A stretch of 64,000 bases of DNA from Helicoverpa zea. Taxonomy: Eukaryota > Arthropoda > Insecta > Lepidoptera > Noctuidae. Shown in pieces: positions 11,346-23,100 of this stretch. Both the position numbers and the translations under genes were made by a program. Where the stretch lies: NCBI RefSeq assembly GCF_022581195.2, contig NC_061470.1:8556001-8620000 (forward strand), read 5' to 3'. The notes below the pieces were generated by a model. It was given only the letters and a program-made list of their open reading frames with translations, searched no databases and was not told where the DNA came from. Numbering within the stretch: position 1 is the stretch's first letter; each line of letters starts with the position of its first letter.

Positions 11346-11746
11346 GGGGTCCGATTCTCCTAAGTTAATAATGTCAAAATCGAATAGAAATCGAATCGCA
11401 ATATGATCGCAATAGCAGTTTTAACCATATCGGGCATTCTGCTACTAATAAAAGACCAATCGTATTCGATTGACATTTGATTGGTGTGCGATTGGTCTGC
11501 TATTTTGATAATTTTGGTCTATACGGTAGTTTGCTGTAGGTAGAATCATTTTGCAATCGTAAATCATTTGCAGACAAAATGATTCATTATTGAATGACAG
11601 AAAAGGATAAAAACGTTAATTTCAAAGAAAAAATAGCGGAATGCCACATACGCTTCAATCATAATCGAGTCGGGATCGGATCTCAGTCGAATCGAGTCGA
11701 ACGTCAATCGTATGTTGCTTAAGTAAAATTAGGAGAATGGGGCCCC
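11346..11746. mobile_element. about 400-bp MITE, family A copy 1
   Basis: The ends GGGGTCCGATTCTCCTAA and AGGAGAATGGGGCCCC are imperfect inverted repeats. Related full-length copies are at 53588-53974 and 59829-60192. The interior carries many ATCGxATCG-like words and no coding capacity, consistent with a non-autonomous DNA transposon. Confidence 0.8.
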
Positions 11747-12028
11747 AGTGGGCTATGAGTTTCGGATGTCTTATCGTCCTTCCATCTTCTAGGAGATATA
11801 GTTACCGGCACGGATATTGAGCTCTCGGTGGAAGAGTGGGGATCGCTTTGCGCACTGTACACATAAGGCAATAAACCAATAAATCGCTTCTGCGCAGGTG
11901 AAGGTCAGGGCTCAATATCCGTGCCGATAACTATAACAGGTACGCGTTGTTTCACGCGTTCCTAACCGAGTGTCAGTAAACTCCATTGAGGCGTAGGTAC
12001 CTTCCACGTCAAAGACACTCGTGCACGA

Positions 12029-12284
12029 AGGGTTCCGTACCATTATTTATAAAACGGACAAAAAATCACGTTTGTTGTATGGGAGCCCCCCAAAATATTT
12101 ATTATATTCTAGTTTTCAGTATTTGTTGTTATAGCGGCAACAAAAATACATCATCTGTGAAAATTTCAACTTTCTAACTATCACGGTTCATGAGATACAG
12201 CCTGGTGACAGACGGACGGACGGACGGACGGACAAAGGAGCGAAAACAATAGGGTCCCGTTTTACCCTTTGGGTACGGAACCCT
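12029..12284. mobile_element. 256-bp element with AGGGTTCCGTACC ends
   Basis: The 13-bp termini AGGGTTCCGTACC and GGTACGGAACCCT are exact inverted repeats. The right part has a GGAC tandem tract (12208-12233). A second copy, interrupted by another element, spans about 58625-59108. It looks like a very common lepidopteran non-coding repeat; its class is not determined. Confidence 0.75.
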
Positions 12285-12583
12285 AAAAAAGCTAGATACT
12301 TACATACAGGATTTCTTTATCATTCAAGAATGTTACATAAATCACATAAAACAGTTTGTTCCATAAAACTAGATAATTTATCTGCATATTGATATATTTC
12401 TGCTAAGGATGCACTTTTGTCACGTTTGTATGTCGCGGAGACGCGGCGCGTGAGCAACCCGCGGTATGGAAACCGATCCTATCAGTTCGATCTACAGACA
12501 GATCGAAATTATGATAATGTGCACAATATTAAGGTGAGGAACTGAAGGTTAGGACTCATTTGGAAGGCATGTAAGCTCACAAG

Positions 12584-15500
12584 ATGTGGGTGACGACAGT
12601 TTCTTTGTACCTGCTCATATTTTGTGGATATGTAAGTAATAATCATTTATTTTATTGTTTTATATTAATTTTCGGTTTAATTATTATTTATATAGCTGTA
12701 TTTATTTACGCGTAACTGCTTTTTACTGCTGACCATACGTTATAAATTATACTGGCAACAATATTTGTGTTTAAAATATTCTCCTAAGCAACCTACCTTC
12801 TATATGTAACGTCAATTATCGAGATCGGTCACTAATATGTACACCACGGCCTGTCGTGCAGCCGTAGTGCGGGCCGTATTGCGCGGCACGCAAATATCAA
12901 CGACATTATACGTCGGGCTCTTGTTGCCGTCGGAGTGCCAGCTGTACTGGAACCAAATGGCTTGGCACGCGACGACGGTAAGAGACCAGACGGCATGTCT
13001 TTATTCCCTTGGAAGATGGGTAGGCCTTTAGTATGGGACGCAACCTGCGTCGATACTCTTGCGCCATCCCATCTTCCAAGTTCTGCGTGCTGTGCTGCTG
13101 CTGCCGCTGCGGCTGCGGAGAACCTCAAGCGGCGGAAATATAGTGGCCTTGTCGGCAACTATATTTTCGAACTGTTTGGGGTTGAAACCCTCGGGTCGTG
13201 GGGTCCGAATACGCACACCCTATTTAAAGATCTGTCTAGGCGGCTGGTTGACGCTTCTCGTGACCAAAAGGCTCGCTATTACCTCGGACAAAGGATCAGC
13301 ATGGCCATCCAACGAGGTAATGCTGCCAGCCTCTTGGGTACGCTCCCAGTTGACAGCGATGGGGATGAATTTTTTGACGCTTTTTAGATATAGTGTTTTT
13401 TTTTTATTGTTTTAATAGGATAGTTTTTTTTTGTGTTGTAAATATCTATGTATATAACTATGTAATTAAACACAAACTAAATTATTACATTAATTTCTTT
13501 TCATCTTTGCAGACTTCATCACAGCCAGTGACAGACGACGGTGAGAATGCCCGACAAACGCGTCAATTGGACTTCGTTGAGTGCTGTCCTTGCCCGGGCA
13601 CTGGGCAAGACTACGATGTTCAGGAGACTTCCATGTTCAGAGGCGCTGATGGATCCTTAACCCGGGCTCTGGATGACTGTCCTTGCAGGTCGAGAAGTGC
13701 TGACAACGAGGGCGCCTCATCCATCTTTTTTCCTACCTCTGTGCGCTCAGATGGGTCGTCGATAAGGTATGATTCATTATTTTATTTTACATACTAGGTA
13801 CTTAGCTTTCGCCAGCAGATGCATCCGCGTTCCGAGAGAAATAAATATGCGTGTTTATTTTGTAAGTCAGGATTTACTAAATAGCATGTTAACCTTCGTC
13901 AGGAATGATCTAAAGAAATCCATACAAAATTTTTTAAACGGTTTTGATTTTTTCTGTTAGGAAAACGGGCACGCAAATTCACTTTCGCATTTGTAATTCT
14001 TATAGTTATTACTAAGTACTAACATAGTTTTCACGAGTAGCTGTAGGGTAACTTGATGATTAATAATTACAAACAGCAGGCTACTTAAGTACTTACCTTA
14101 CTATTTACCTACAGCCATTCTCAGCCATTTTCGTGTAGTCGTTAAAAGTTCTGGATTCGAAACGAACATACATGTGAAAAGGATGCGAGTGATATCTTAG
14201 TACTATAAAAACCAATAATATAATTAATTACTTCATTTTATGTATTTCAGGTCCACAGATAAAAAAGATGAACTTAAACCGCTCTTGCATCCAGAAGTCG
14301 ATCTCGCTTCATCTGTCTTACAAACCCTACGGGAAGCCACTGACGAGGAGTACCGGGAGGCTCTCGCTCGAGATGCTGCCAGGAGTATGGCTCGAGCAGC
14401 CGAAGAAACAATATTTGGAGACGCAGTGCCAGAAGCAAGCAATGGTAATGTAGTAACTATCATAGTAAAACCGAAACAAACAAACAGTTTAGACGATATA
14501 ATCCCACAAGAATCTCATAATCAAGAATCTCGTTGTATACATGCTCCGTTAGAAAGCTCAAGAACTAATCTCGGTAAAATGCGACTCGCTAAGAAACCTA
14601 ATCTATTGCGAGAAATGTTTGGTTTGCCAACAATAAGTAAGCCTGCTGGCCTTCTACATAGAGATGCACTAGATATGGATAGCGGCATGAGAGCTAGTAA
14701 TGTTCAAGAACTTGTTGTTCCTATTGATGGAAATACTTTAATAGGCAAAACCAACATTCTGAGTAATACAGAAGAACATGACAGTCTAATTAAAGCGCCT
14801 AATTTCAAACTACCTTCAATGAAGAATAGATTGAAGGACTTCTTATCTAATCGGTCACCACTAGAAGCCACAAAAATAAACACTTCCCCTTTACCACCAA
14901 TACCAAAGTTGAAATTAAATAATCCTTTATCTAAAGCGAAAGGCACGAACATCGAAGACCTCAGTTTATCACCTAGTAACATTGAAGAACAAGCAAAGTT
15001 AAGCCTTCTAAAAGCCAAATCACATCTGGAGAGTATTTTTCAGAAACCTAAGCAGGATGGTTTGAAAAACTTATTTAAATTAAAAGATGTGGAATTAGTT
15101 CCTCTCAAAGATCTCTTTAACAAAGCATCGAATAATTCCCCGCCAAGCATCTTTAAAAAAAGTGGTAAAATGATTTTGTCAGACGAAGATGAAAACCTTG
15201 AACGTTCCCAAACCACAGGACAACAGGGCGTAAAAAATAACGACGAGATACTCGATCATGATGTCAGTCCTAGTAATATAATTGAAAAGAAGAGTGACCC
15301 CAACTGTTTTGTTCCAAATGACTCTTTTAAAACCGCTATCAGCGAGAATGGACACATTGAGAACCTGAACGATAAGTCAAGTTCAACTGAAGAATTGGCA
15401 TCAAATCCTGAAGTTACTACATCTAGCGTTGATATCGGTAGAGATACCGAGTCGAATGAACTTGGATACTTGGATAATGATGATAATTGCAACGTAAAAA

Positions 15501-18307
15501 CCATACCCGTTACAGAATTAAATCTCCCAAAATCAATAGAAAATATTATTGACGATGAAGCACAAAACACCAGTGGAGATGAACTCAATTCAGATATCTC
15601 CCAAGAACAAACACCGGAGTCTACGGACAATGAAGAGACTGAAAACTCGGAATTTATTTCAAATGATGGCGATGATTGTATTAATCAATTTAAGGACGCC
15701 GACTCAAGTGGTGACTCTAGCAACAACATAAACAATTTTGTTAAGCCTGACGATACAAACAAAGAAAATTTTGAAACAGTGCTTAACAACAATGAACTAA
15801 TAAAAGAACCTTGTAGCCAAGAAAGACAGGCTACTTTTGAAACAGCTGACACGACTACCTCGGAAGATAGCCCTCAGAAGCCGTTAATCAAACCGCTTTC
15901 ACTAGATCAAACTCTATCCACTATCAAAGAGAATATAATTAAAACTATTGAAAACTTAAAGATTCCGAAACCTAATCCAAAAACTGCAAACATATTTAAT
16001 TTACCAATTCCAAGCACTGATACAGAAAACAGGGAATCATCTCCTGTGACAGATGAAAAAGTTAATCCTGATTGTACAAATGAAGAGTCGAATCCAGTAA
16101 CGACATTAAAGCCAGCAGACGATAGTTGTATAGATAATTTAGAAAATAATAATGATTCTCCGGGAAAGGTCAGCATGCAAGATTTGCAAAAAATATCAAA
16201 TGAAATGTTGCAACGAGAAGAAGAACAACGAAAAGCTAAAACATTAGACTGCAATGAACCTTCGCAAGAAGTGACTGATGCAAATGTGGATGACGACCCA
16301 ACAATAACAACAAACCAAAGTGAAATTGACAATATGGACCCCGAACCATCCGCAAACACGCAAAACGAAGTAGTTACGGACCCACAAAACTTGGATGAAA
16401 TAGGCGATAATATTGCAAACAGAAAAGAAAACACATGTGTCAGTGAATTAATGTTACCAAAACAAACGACTGACCAGAACACAGATGCAAATGCAGACGC
16501 AAGTGAAATAACTGATATTATCGTATCGCCACTTTCATTAGGCAATGTTTTTGAACCAAAAGTCAATGTTTTCGATATATTAGATAACCCAATTCCAGAA
16601 ATACAAGATGGGTTTAAATTGCCTCCTCTACCAACACTCGATGATATTAAACTTAAACTTACTGACATGTTTGACAATACGCCACGAGAAGTAGAAGAAT
16701 GCTCGGTTTCACAGACAAAAACAGAACCGATGACTGATCCGTTAAAAATCTTAACACCAGTAATGAAAACCGACGCTAGTGCACCCAACTTTCAGTTAAA
16801 GAAATCCCCATTAACTTTAGAAGATTTCAATTTAGATATGCTTCAGCTAAATCCACAAAAAAGTTTAATTCCAAAGCTACCTAAAATAGACCTGCCTTTA
16901 CATAAAACAAAACTTCAATTACCCGAGTTAAGTTTGAAACCAATCAATTTAAAATCTCCGTTGGAAGACTTAAATTTAGGACGAAACAATCTTTGGCCAA
17001 ACATCCCCGATAATCAATGGGAAATGGTTCCTGATTTAAAGGATTTAGGAAACCGAGTAAAAATGAACACACAGAAAATAACCAAGTCCCGTAAGCCTGC
17101 CACTTTAAGAAATAGTCTCACTGCAAAACCAAGAATAGGTGATTTTACTGGTGATATACACTCGCAAGCTAAACATACATTGAGAAGTATGCATCAATCT
17201 TTGGAATCTAAGTTTCGGGAAGCAACGAAACCTGTACAGTTACAGCCCGATGAGTTATTAGAAACCATATCAAGGAATCATGAAGATATGAGTGACAAAC
17301 TTAAAGCTTTGCATATAGATTTCAATGATAGAATTGAAACTATGAGAAATAATCTTTTTGATAAGTCTAGGTTCGCAAATAGTGGTTCGCGCAGTAAAAC
17401 CTTTACCACGTTTAGCACGCAGAACAAAGATAAACCGTTTTCTTTGAAAGCGACGCAGCCCAAGTCACAAGCGGGTAGACGAGAACAGAAGAAACCATTA
17501 AAAACGAATCGGCTTGACCAATCCAGATCCAGCGGAATTGGATCTTCACAAATGCCGTCTAACCAAAGGAAATTCAAGATGCCAACAGCTGCAAGCGTGC
17601 CAGTGCCGAGAACTATTGAGGTTCCTAGACTGAAAGCTTCGCTGACGAAATTACCAGGACCTGTGGTACAGACATCAGATATAATTCCTGAGACCCGAAA
17701 TATGGCACCTCTAGATAAGGAACCAGCGACATTATGGAAACAAACAAGTAGGAAATACATTACAAATCCGAGACTAGGAAAACAAATCAATCCTTTTAAA
17801 GACAGTAAAATAAATATTTCATTTTCTACGACACCTCGACCAATGTTAGAATCGAGAAAACATGATTTTAAAGGATCCCCTAGTGAAATTAACAAGTCCG
17901 TAATATCAGCACCGACTTCCAGGCAGTTAAAGAATTTTGATACTTATAACAGGGATAGTGAAGCCAAGCGCCCAAGCCAAGCATTTGAGAGATCTTCGAC
18001 CAAATTAATCAATGGTCGAGAAAAAGACGCAAATGTACCTTCATTGAGTAAGGACTTACAATCTTGGCCTAAACCTACTGAAAGTGCTTTTCTGTCAAAA
18101 GTTAAAGAAGCCGTTAAAGCTCGAATGTCTAAAGTGAATTCGCCTAAGAGATTGAAACAGGATATTGTATCTTCTGGGGATAAGAATGTTCTCAACTCAA
18201 ATACTGATATGGCGAGAGCAGCGTCAGAAAATGTTAAAGCGATTGAAGGCAAGGTGCTGAAGGAAAATGTTTCATACAAGTGTAAATTGCTTTGTACTAA
18301 AGAGTGA
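12584..18307 (+). CDS. large predicted secreted low-complexity protein, unrecognised
   Basis: Three exons join in frame: 12584-12631, 13513-13766 and 14251-18307 (1,452 aa). Exon 1 encodes a 16-residue hydrophobic leader (MWVTTVSLYLLIFCGY) that reads as a signal peptide; its donor is GTAAGT. Exon 2 adds a Cys-rich stretch with ECCPCPG and DDCPC. The third exon, over 4 kb without an intron, is mostly disordered: acidic Asn/Asp/Ser/Glu-rich spacers alternate with short basic Leu/Pro segments such as LKNLFKLKDVELVPLKDLF, LIPKLPKIDLPL and LQLPELSLKPINL. The last quarter turns Lys/Arg/Ser-rich and the protein ends CKLLCTKE. I recognise no catalytic domain or membrane segment after the leader, and no family. 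A secreted matrix, cuticle or secretion-granule protein is possible but unproven. Exon 3 is certain as coding by length; exon 1 rests on splice phase and leader. Confidence 0.75.
12839..13387 (+). mobile_element. mobile-element ORF fragment in intron 1
   Basis: An open frame of about 180 codons, with no natural ATG at its left edge, sits inside intron 1 of the secreted-protein gene. Motifs include INDIIRRAL, LEPNGLARDDGKRPDGMSL, LVWDATCVDTLAPS, FGVETLGSWGP and LAQ/LGQRISMAIQRGNAAS. I know these words as the C-terminal domain found after reverse transcriptase in many lepidopteran and cnidarian repeat proteins. The ORF ends FFDAF-stop. The reverse-transcriptase portion itself is absent, so this is a fragment. 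It is much more GC-rich than its surroundings, which supports recent insertion. Confidence 0.65.
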
Positions 18308-20171
18308 TAATAAGGTACGGAGAGTGTTAGAAAGAGTCAATGTTTGTAAAGTATGATTGGTTGGTATGATTAATTTATTTGTAGGAATATTTTTATTTAA
18401 GCTAAAACCTACGCTAGAATAATTTGTTAAGTGTTTTGTACATATCTTTTATATAAAAATGATATTTTAATACAGTGTTTGTATAAAATATAATACAATC
18501 AAGTTATTAATGTTGGGTTTTATTTTTGTGATTCCTTTTCATACTACAAGTTAGTTCTTTTGAACTAGCGTAGACCGGAGACATAGACGGAGAAGTTTAT
18601 AGAAAGTACTCAATGTGGTAAAAAGCAGGGTTTGCTACGGCGAAGCATGGAGCGCTACGATCGCGTAGCATAATTAGGACACTAGTGAACTACGCTAATT
18701 TCCGAAAAAAATATGTTGTGGTTGTCGTCCTTATGGAATAAAGGTAAAAAGAAGAGATAACTTCTATTTGCCACCTGTGTGTGCCGTAGGTACGCATCGC
18801 ACACAGGGGCGACTCGGCCCTGCTCCATAGCTACTAGATCAAGGGATTAACGTACTTATACTAATCATAATCACTGTTTTATCAGGTATTTGTAGATATT
18901 TTGTCACATGTTTGAATATTTATAGAAGAGCTTTATAACAATAAGTAGGCATTAATTAATAATTTTACCTATTCGATATCCATAATTTTTTTTAAATCTA
19001 GGAGGTACAAAGTACTGAGGTTGTTTTGACTATTCATTTCAAAGTTTTATCATGGTCTTTAGAATTAGAATTTTATTTATTTGTTTGAAATATGGTTACA
19101 ATTAGGTCTTAAAATACAAAGATGTTTCTTCATATTTTCTATTTTAAAACTTGACGAATATCCAGCCACATTTAAAAACAAAGGTTTAACACTGGGTAGT
19201 GTCGCTTGTTGTCACTTTCTTAGTCTGCTATCAAGGTTGTAACCAGGGCCACCGTGCCTGCCATTTGAATCCTGTTATGCTTTACAACGATCGCTAGTGG
19301 AGACTACAGACAAACAAACGCGGCATATAACAGTCAGCAACGACACGTCATCGAACGACGCGAAAATGCGCTGGACTTAGGCCACTGCACTACGACGACG
19401 ACGTAAATATGATGATGCTTTTCCTACATTATTTACCATTCTTCAGATATCGTTTCTTTTAACTTCAAGCATTCAGCGATGCGACGTTTGAAGTGTCTCT
19501 GACTTGCAACACGACCATACATACATACAGTGCACTATTGCAACGTGACAATCTCAGATACAAGGCTTAGATAAGCTGATAACAGAGTTATTCTTATGAT
19601 AGTTCATCTTAATAATGTTATGATAAACAATTTATGTATTTAGTATTAGTCTATTTGCAAATTAAAGTAAACTAATCTGATGAGTAAACTGAATATGTTA
19701 ATAGCAAGCGGCTTATGATTTAACCATATTACAGCAAAAAAAAAACAAAAGGTATCTGGTTTTGCATGATTCTTATAATTAGGTATCTCACATTGTGCTA
19801 CGTTCTGTGAATCGATTACTTTTTATAATGATACGCTGATCAATACTGACTTAGACTGCAAGCCGACCCCAACATGATGGGAAAAGGCTCGGAAGATGAT
19901 GAATGATGACTTATCAATAACAGCAATCCAGAAGACCTGACTTTTTATTTTTTTATCACAAGAGATGAGCGCAATTGGGTGCTAAAGCTAAGAAAAAAAC
20001 ATTATTATAATTCTCGCGCTTATCAGTTCCATTAAGTGTCAAAATTAAACATATGTAATGGATAAGGAAATGAGATTGTTGACAACATATTATAGGTATT
20101 GTTGTCTAAGATTAGTTATCATTCAGGCGCTTTCGTTTGTGGAGGCGTCACGCGATCGACACTATTTCACG
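18308..20171. other. intergenic between the secreted-protein gene and GBA copy A
   Basis: The 3' UTR of the upstream gene probably ends near 18470-18500 (AATACA variants, no close AATAAA). A SINE family-1 tail (CTGCAAGCCGACCCCAACATGATGGG...) lies at about 19856-19905. An in-frame ATG at 20058 extends the first exon of the next gene, but I judge it 5' UTR. No other gene is seen. Confidence 0.5.
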
Positions 20172-23100
20172 ATGGATCTCCGTGCGCCCTGCTGTACAGT
20201 GATAATTATAGCAATAATAGCCGTAATATGGATAACTGCGGCAGAGAACACGGGTAAGCTACTTGTGTTCTTTTAACATACACTGGTTTGGGTATTTTAA
20301 AGCCTTTTTGATTGAACTTTGTTATAATTATTGTCATGTTCAAGAGCACGCAGCATTATTAGGAAAAAAAGACGGTACTTTAAACTGTGGCAACCTTAAG
20401 GTACATGTAGTCTTGCTTCAAAACAATAATCAAAATCAACATCAAACATAATTCATTTAGTAATAATTATTTACTTCGAGGAATTTTGTTGAGCTTATGT
20501 AATTCAATCATATGCATTATTCTAATATATTTTATGTACACTTACTATCTAAAATGAAATGCATCAAAAATCTCAAGCGGACCCAAGAAGCTGGTCAAAT
20601 TTTTAACAAAAAAAAAATCCAGCCAGTTCTTTATTAAATACAAGTAATGATTAAATAATTTATTATTTGAACCACATAGCCTTTGGAACATATAGATTAA
20701 ACATGACCTGTCAAGATAGGCTGCATACGAAGTTATCAAAATATTTCGGGTATAACGACCTATCACAAGAAGATTTTAGATGTGCAAAACGTTTGTTTAG
20801 GCTATCTATAACATTTTTATTATAAATCAGTCTACTATTTGCCTGAGGCAGAATGTTTTTTTTTTCCTCAATATGCTTTCCTTACCTTTACTCTCTCATT
20901 TGTATCCAATATACCAACTTAGGAAATTCATAAACTTACAAAAGTTACATTGGTTGAGACGCAGTCCCTATAACCACTAGGTCGCTACGAATTTATAATA
21001 TTAGTAGAAATAAGTCAAGGTACTACTTCATAACGTTAGTATAAGCTACTACCTGTAAGTAAGATCTATTGTAGCTTTCAAATGTTTTAGACCGTCCTTG
21101 TATGGCAAGATCTACCGTCAACGGATCAGTGTGTGTGTGTACTGCGGCTTACTGCGACACTATCACTAGAACTGTGCCTCTTAGCGGCAGTTACGTTTCC
21201 TACATCTCTTCTGAGGTGAGTTCTATTCTTTTTCTTATCGAGTGAGCTGCTGGTATAACCTAGCGAGTCAGGGTTTTCTCAAAATTGAGTTCGAGTGACT
21301 ACTATTCTTATCTTTTAATATCATCCACTTTCAACCTATCTGTGTTAAGGGTGATTGTCAACTATGATAAAGAAAGTCGGCAAAAGCGCTCATGCGTTTA
21401 CATATAAGTACCTAAGGAAAGTACATTGGTGGATGTTTATCTCCCTTGCTAGGTTGGTATAACATAATTGTAATATTACTTTCTAATCGAACTATTGCGG
21501 AAGTTTTACTTATTATTAAATTATTTTTTCAGGCAGGATTACGATTTCATAAAACAATTGGGAAGCTCTATAAGCATGGACAAGGTAATTTGATTCGCAT
21601 TTGTGGCCTTCCTTTTACAACCATTGTCGAACTCATTTCTAATTTTGATAAATATTTTAGATGTTACCTCAGAAGCTACAATAGAAATAGATGTGACGAC
21701 AAAGTACCAAACTATAGAAGGTTTTGGAGGTGCTGTGACCGATGCCGCCGGGATCAACTGGCAGAACCTGACCGACCCGCGACTGAAGCGCCATTTAATA
21801 CAGTAACTATGACCCGATAAATTTACTTAACAAGCTTTTCACCTGCGTCCTGTGGCGTGGGGTCTACTACGCTTACCCGGATAAAAGTGCTCTGACCGAT
21901 AAATGTACTGTTACATAATATTTTTTATTTCTGTAGTTCCTTAGATTACCGCGTTCAAGCTAACAGACGAACTCTTCAGCTTTGCAATATTAGAAAGATT
22001 TCAAGTAATCATTACTGTCAACATTTTATTGGCCAGTGTGGGGTCATGAATTTTTATATGGTCACAATTCGTATGGTAGAATCAGGCAAATATATTTTTA
22101 TCTATTTGAACATAGAGAGCTGTTTTTCACAATTTCTAATCAAAAGTTTCGCTTGATTTACTACTTAATAAACATAATAGAATTAATAGATTATGATTAA
22201 AAGATAACGTGCCTAGTTTTGATAATGTTGCTAAAGTCTTTGCCCTCTATAAATTCTAGATGTCACAACTAAGTTTATTTAGCTCCTGATAAGATATATT
22301 ATGACAAGTAATGATTAACAGATTTTGGCATGGCTCATTTGTTTAAAAAAAATAACCAGAATTTAAGCAATCTTTACTAATATAATAAAAAGGAAACCTT
22401 CTTTGTTTGCTTATTTCCTAGAGGCTCCGAAACTGTTGGAAGCTAGCCTATCTTCCCCAGTGACGTAGGCTATATATACATAGGTATATAAATATAAAAC
22501 GGCTGGACCAATTGAGGTTATATGAAACGATAAAGATGGAGATATGCTAATTTTAGTTTTATTTTTTATATAGACAAGACTACCTAGTTCAGGCAAATTA
22601 CCCCTCTCAAGATATGTGTATTTATTTTGAGGAAAACGCTATTATATTTAGGTGGCTTAATTTTTTTTTGAAATCAACTACATATTCATATATTATGTAC
22701 TTATATTGTTAACAATAGTAATAATGTTTTCAGATCTTACTGCAGTGAGTTAGGTCTGCAATATAACATGCTGAGGGTTCCTATCGGCGGATCCGACTTC
22801 TCAACGCGTGGGTACGCGTATAATGACTTGCCTGAACACGACGTCAACATAGCTAATTTCACTTTGGAGCATGAGGATTATGAATATAAGGTGAGATCAC
22901 ATCAGCCTAATATATTATACAGGCCGATAGTTGGAAAACGGTTATTTGGCAGATTATTTTGAAGGTAATCGTGAATCCCGTAATTTTTTGCCAATTTAAT
23001 ATGCCATTTTTTTCTGAGTTTTAAAACCTGATCAAACTATCAATAGGGTTCAAGGTTGTATATTCGGCCCTTTGTGAATAAGGATTCAGTAGGCAGTCTA

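Noticed and set aside
15907..16788. 293-codon minus-strand open frame opposite the large secreted protein
   Set aside because: It lies wholly inside the 4-kb plus-strand coding exon and is a by-product of its codon use (Ser/Asn/Glu-rich sense strand). No splice or promoter context supports it. The same applies to the antisense frames at 17278-17895 and 15256-15630.
20058..20171. upstream start codon for GBA copy A
   Set aside because: The frame is open, but starting there would put 38 non-signal residues before an obvious signal peptide. The ATG at 20172 gives a normal leader.
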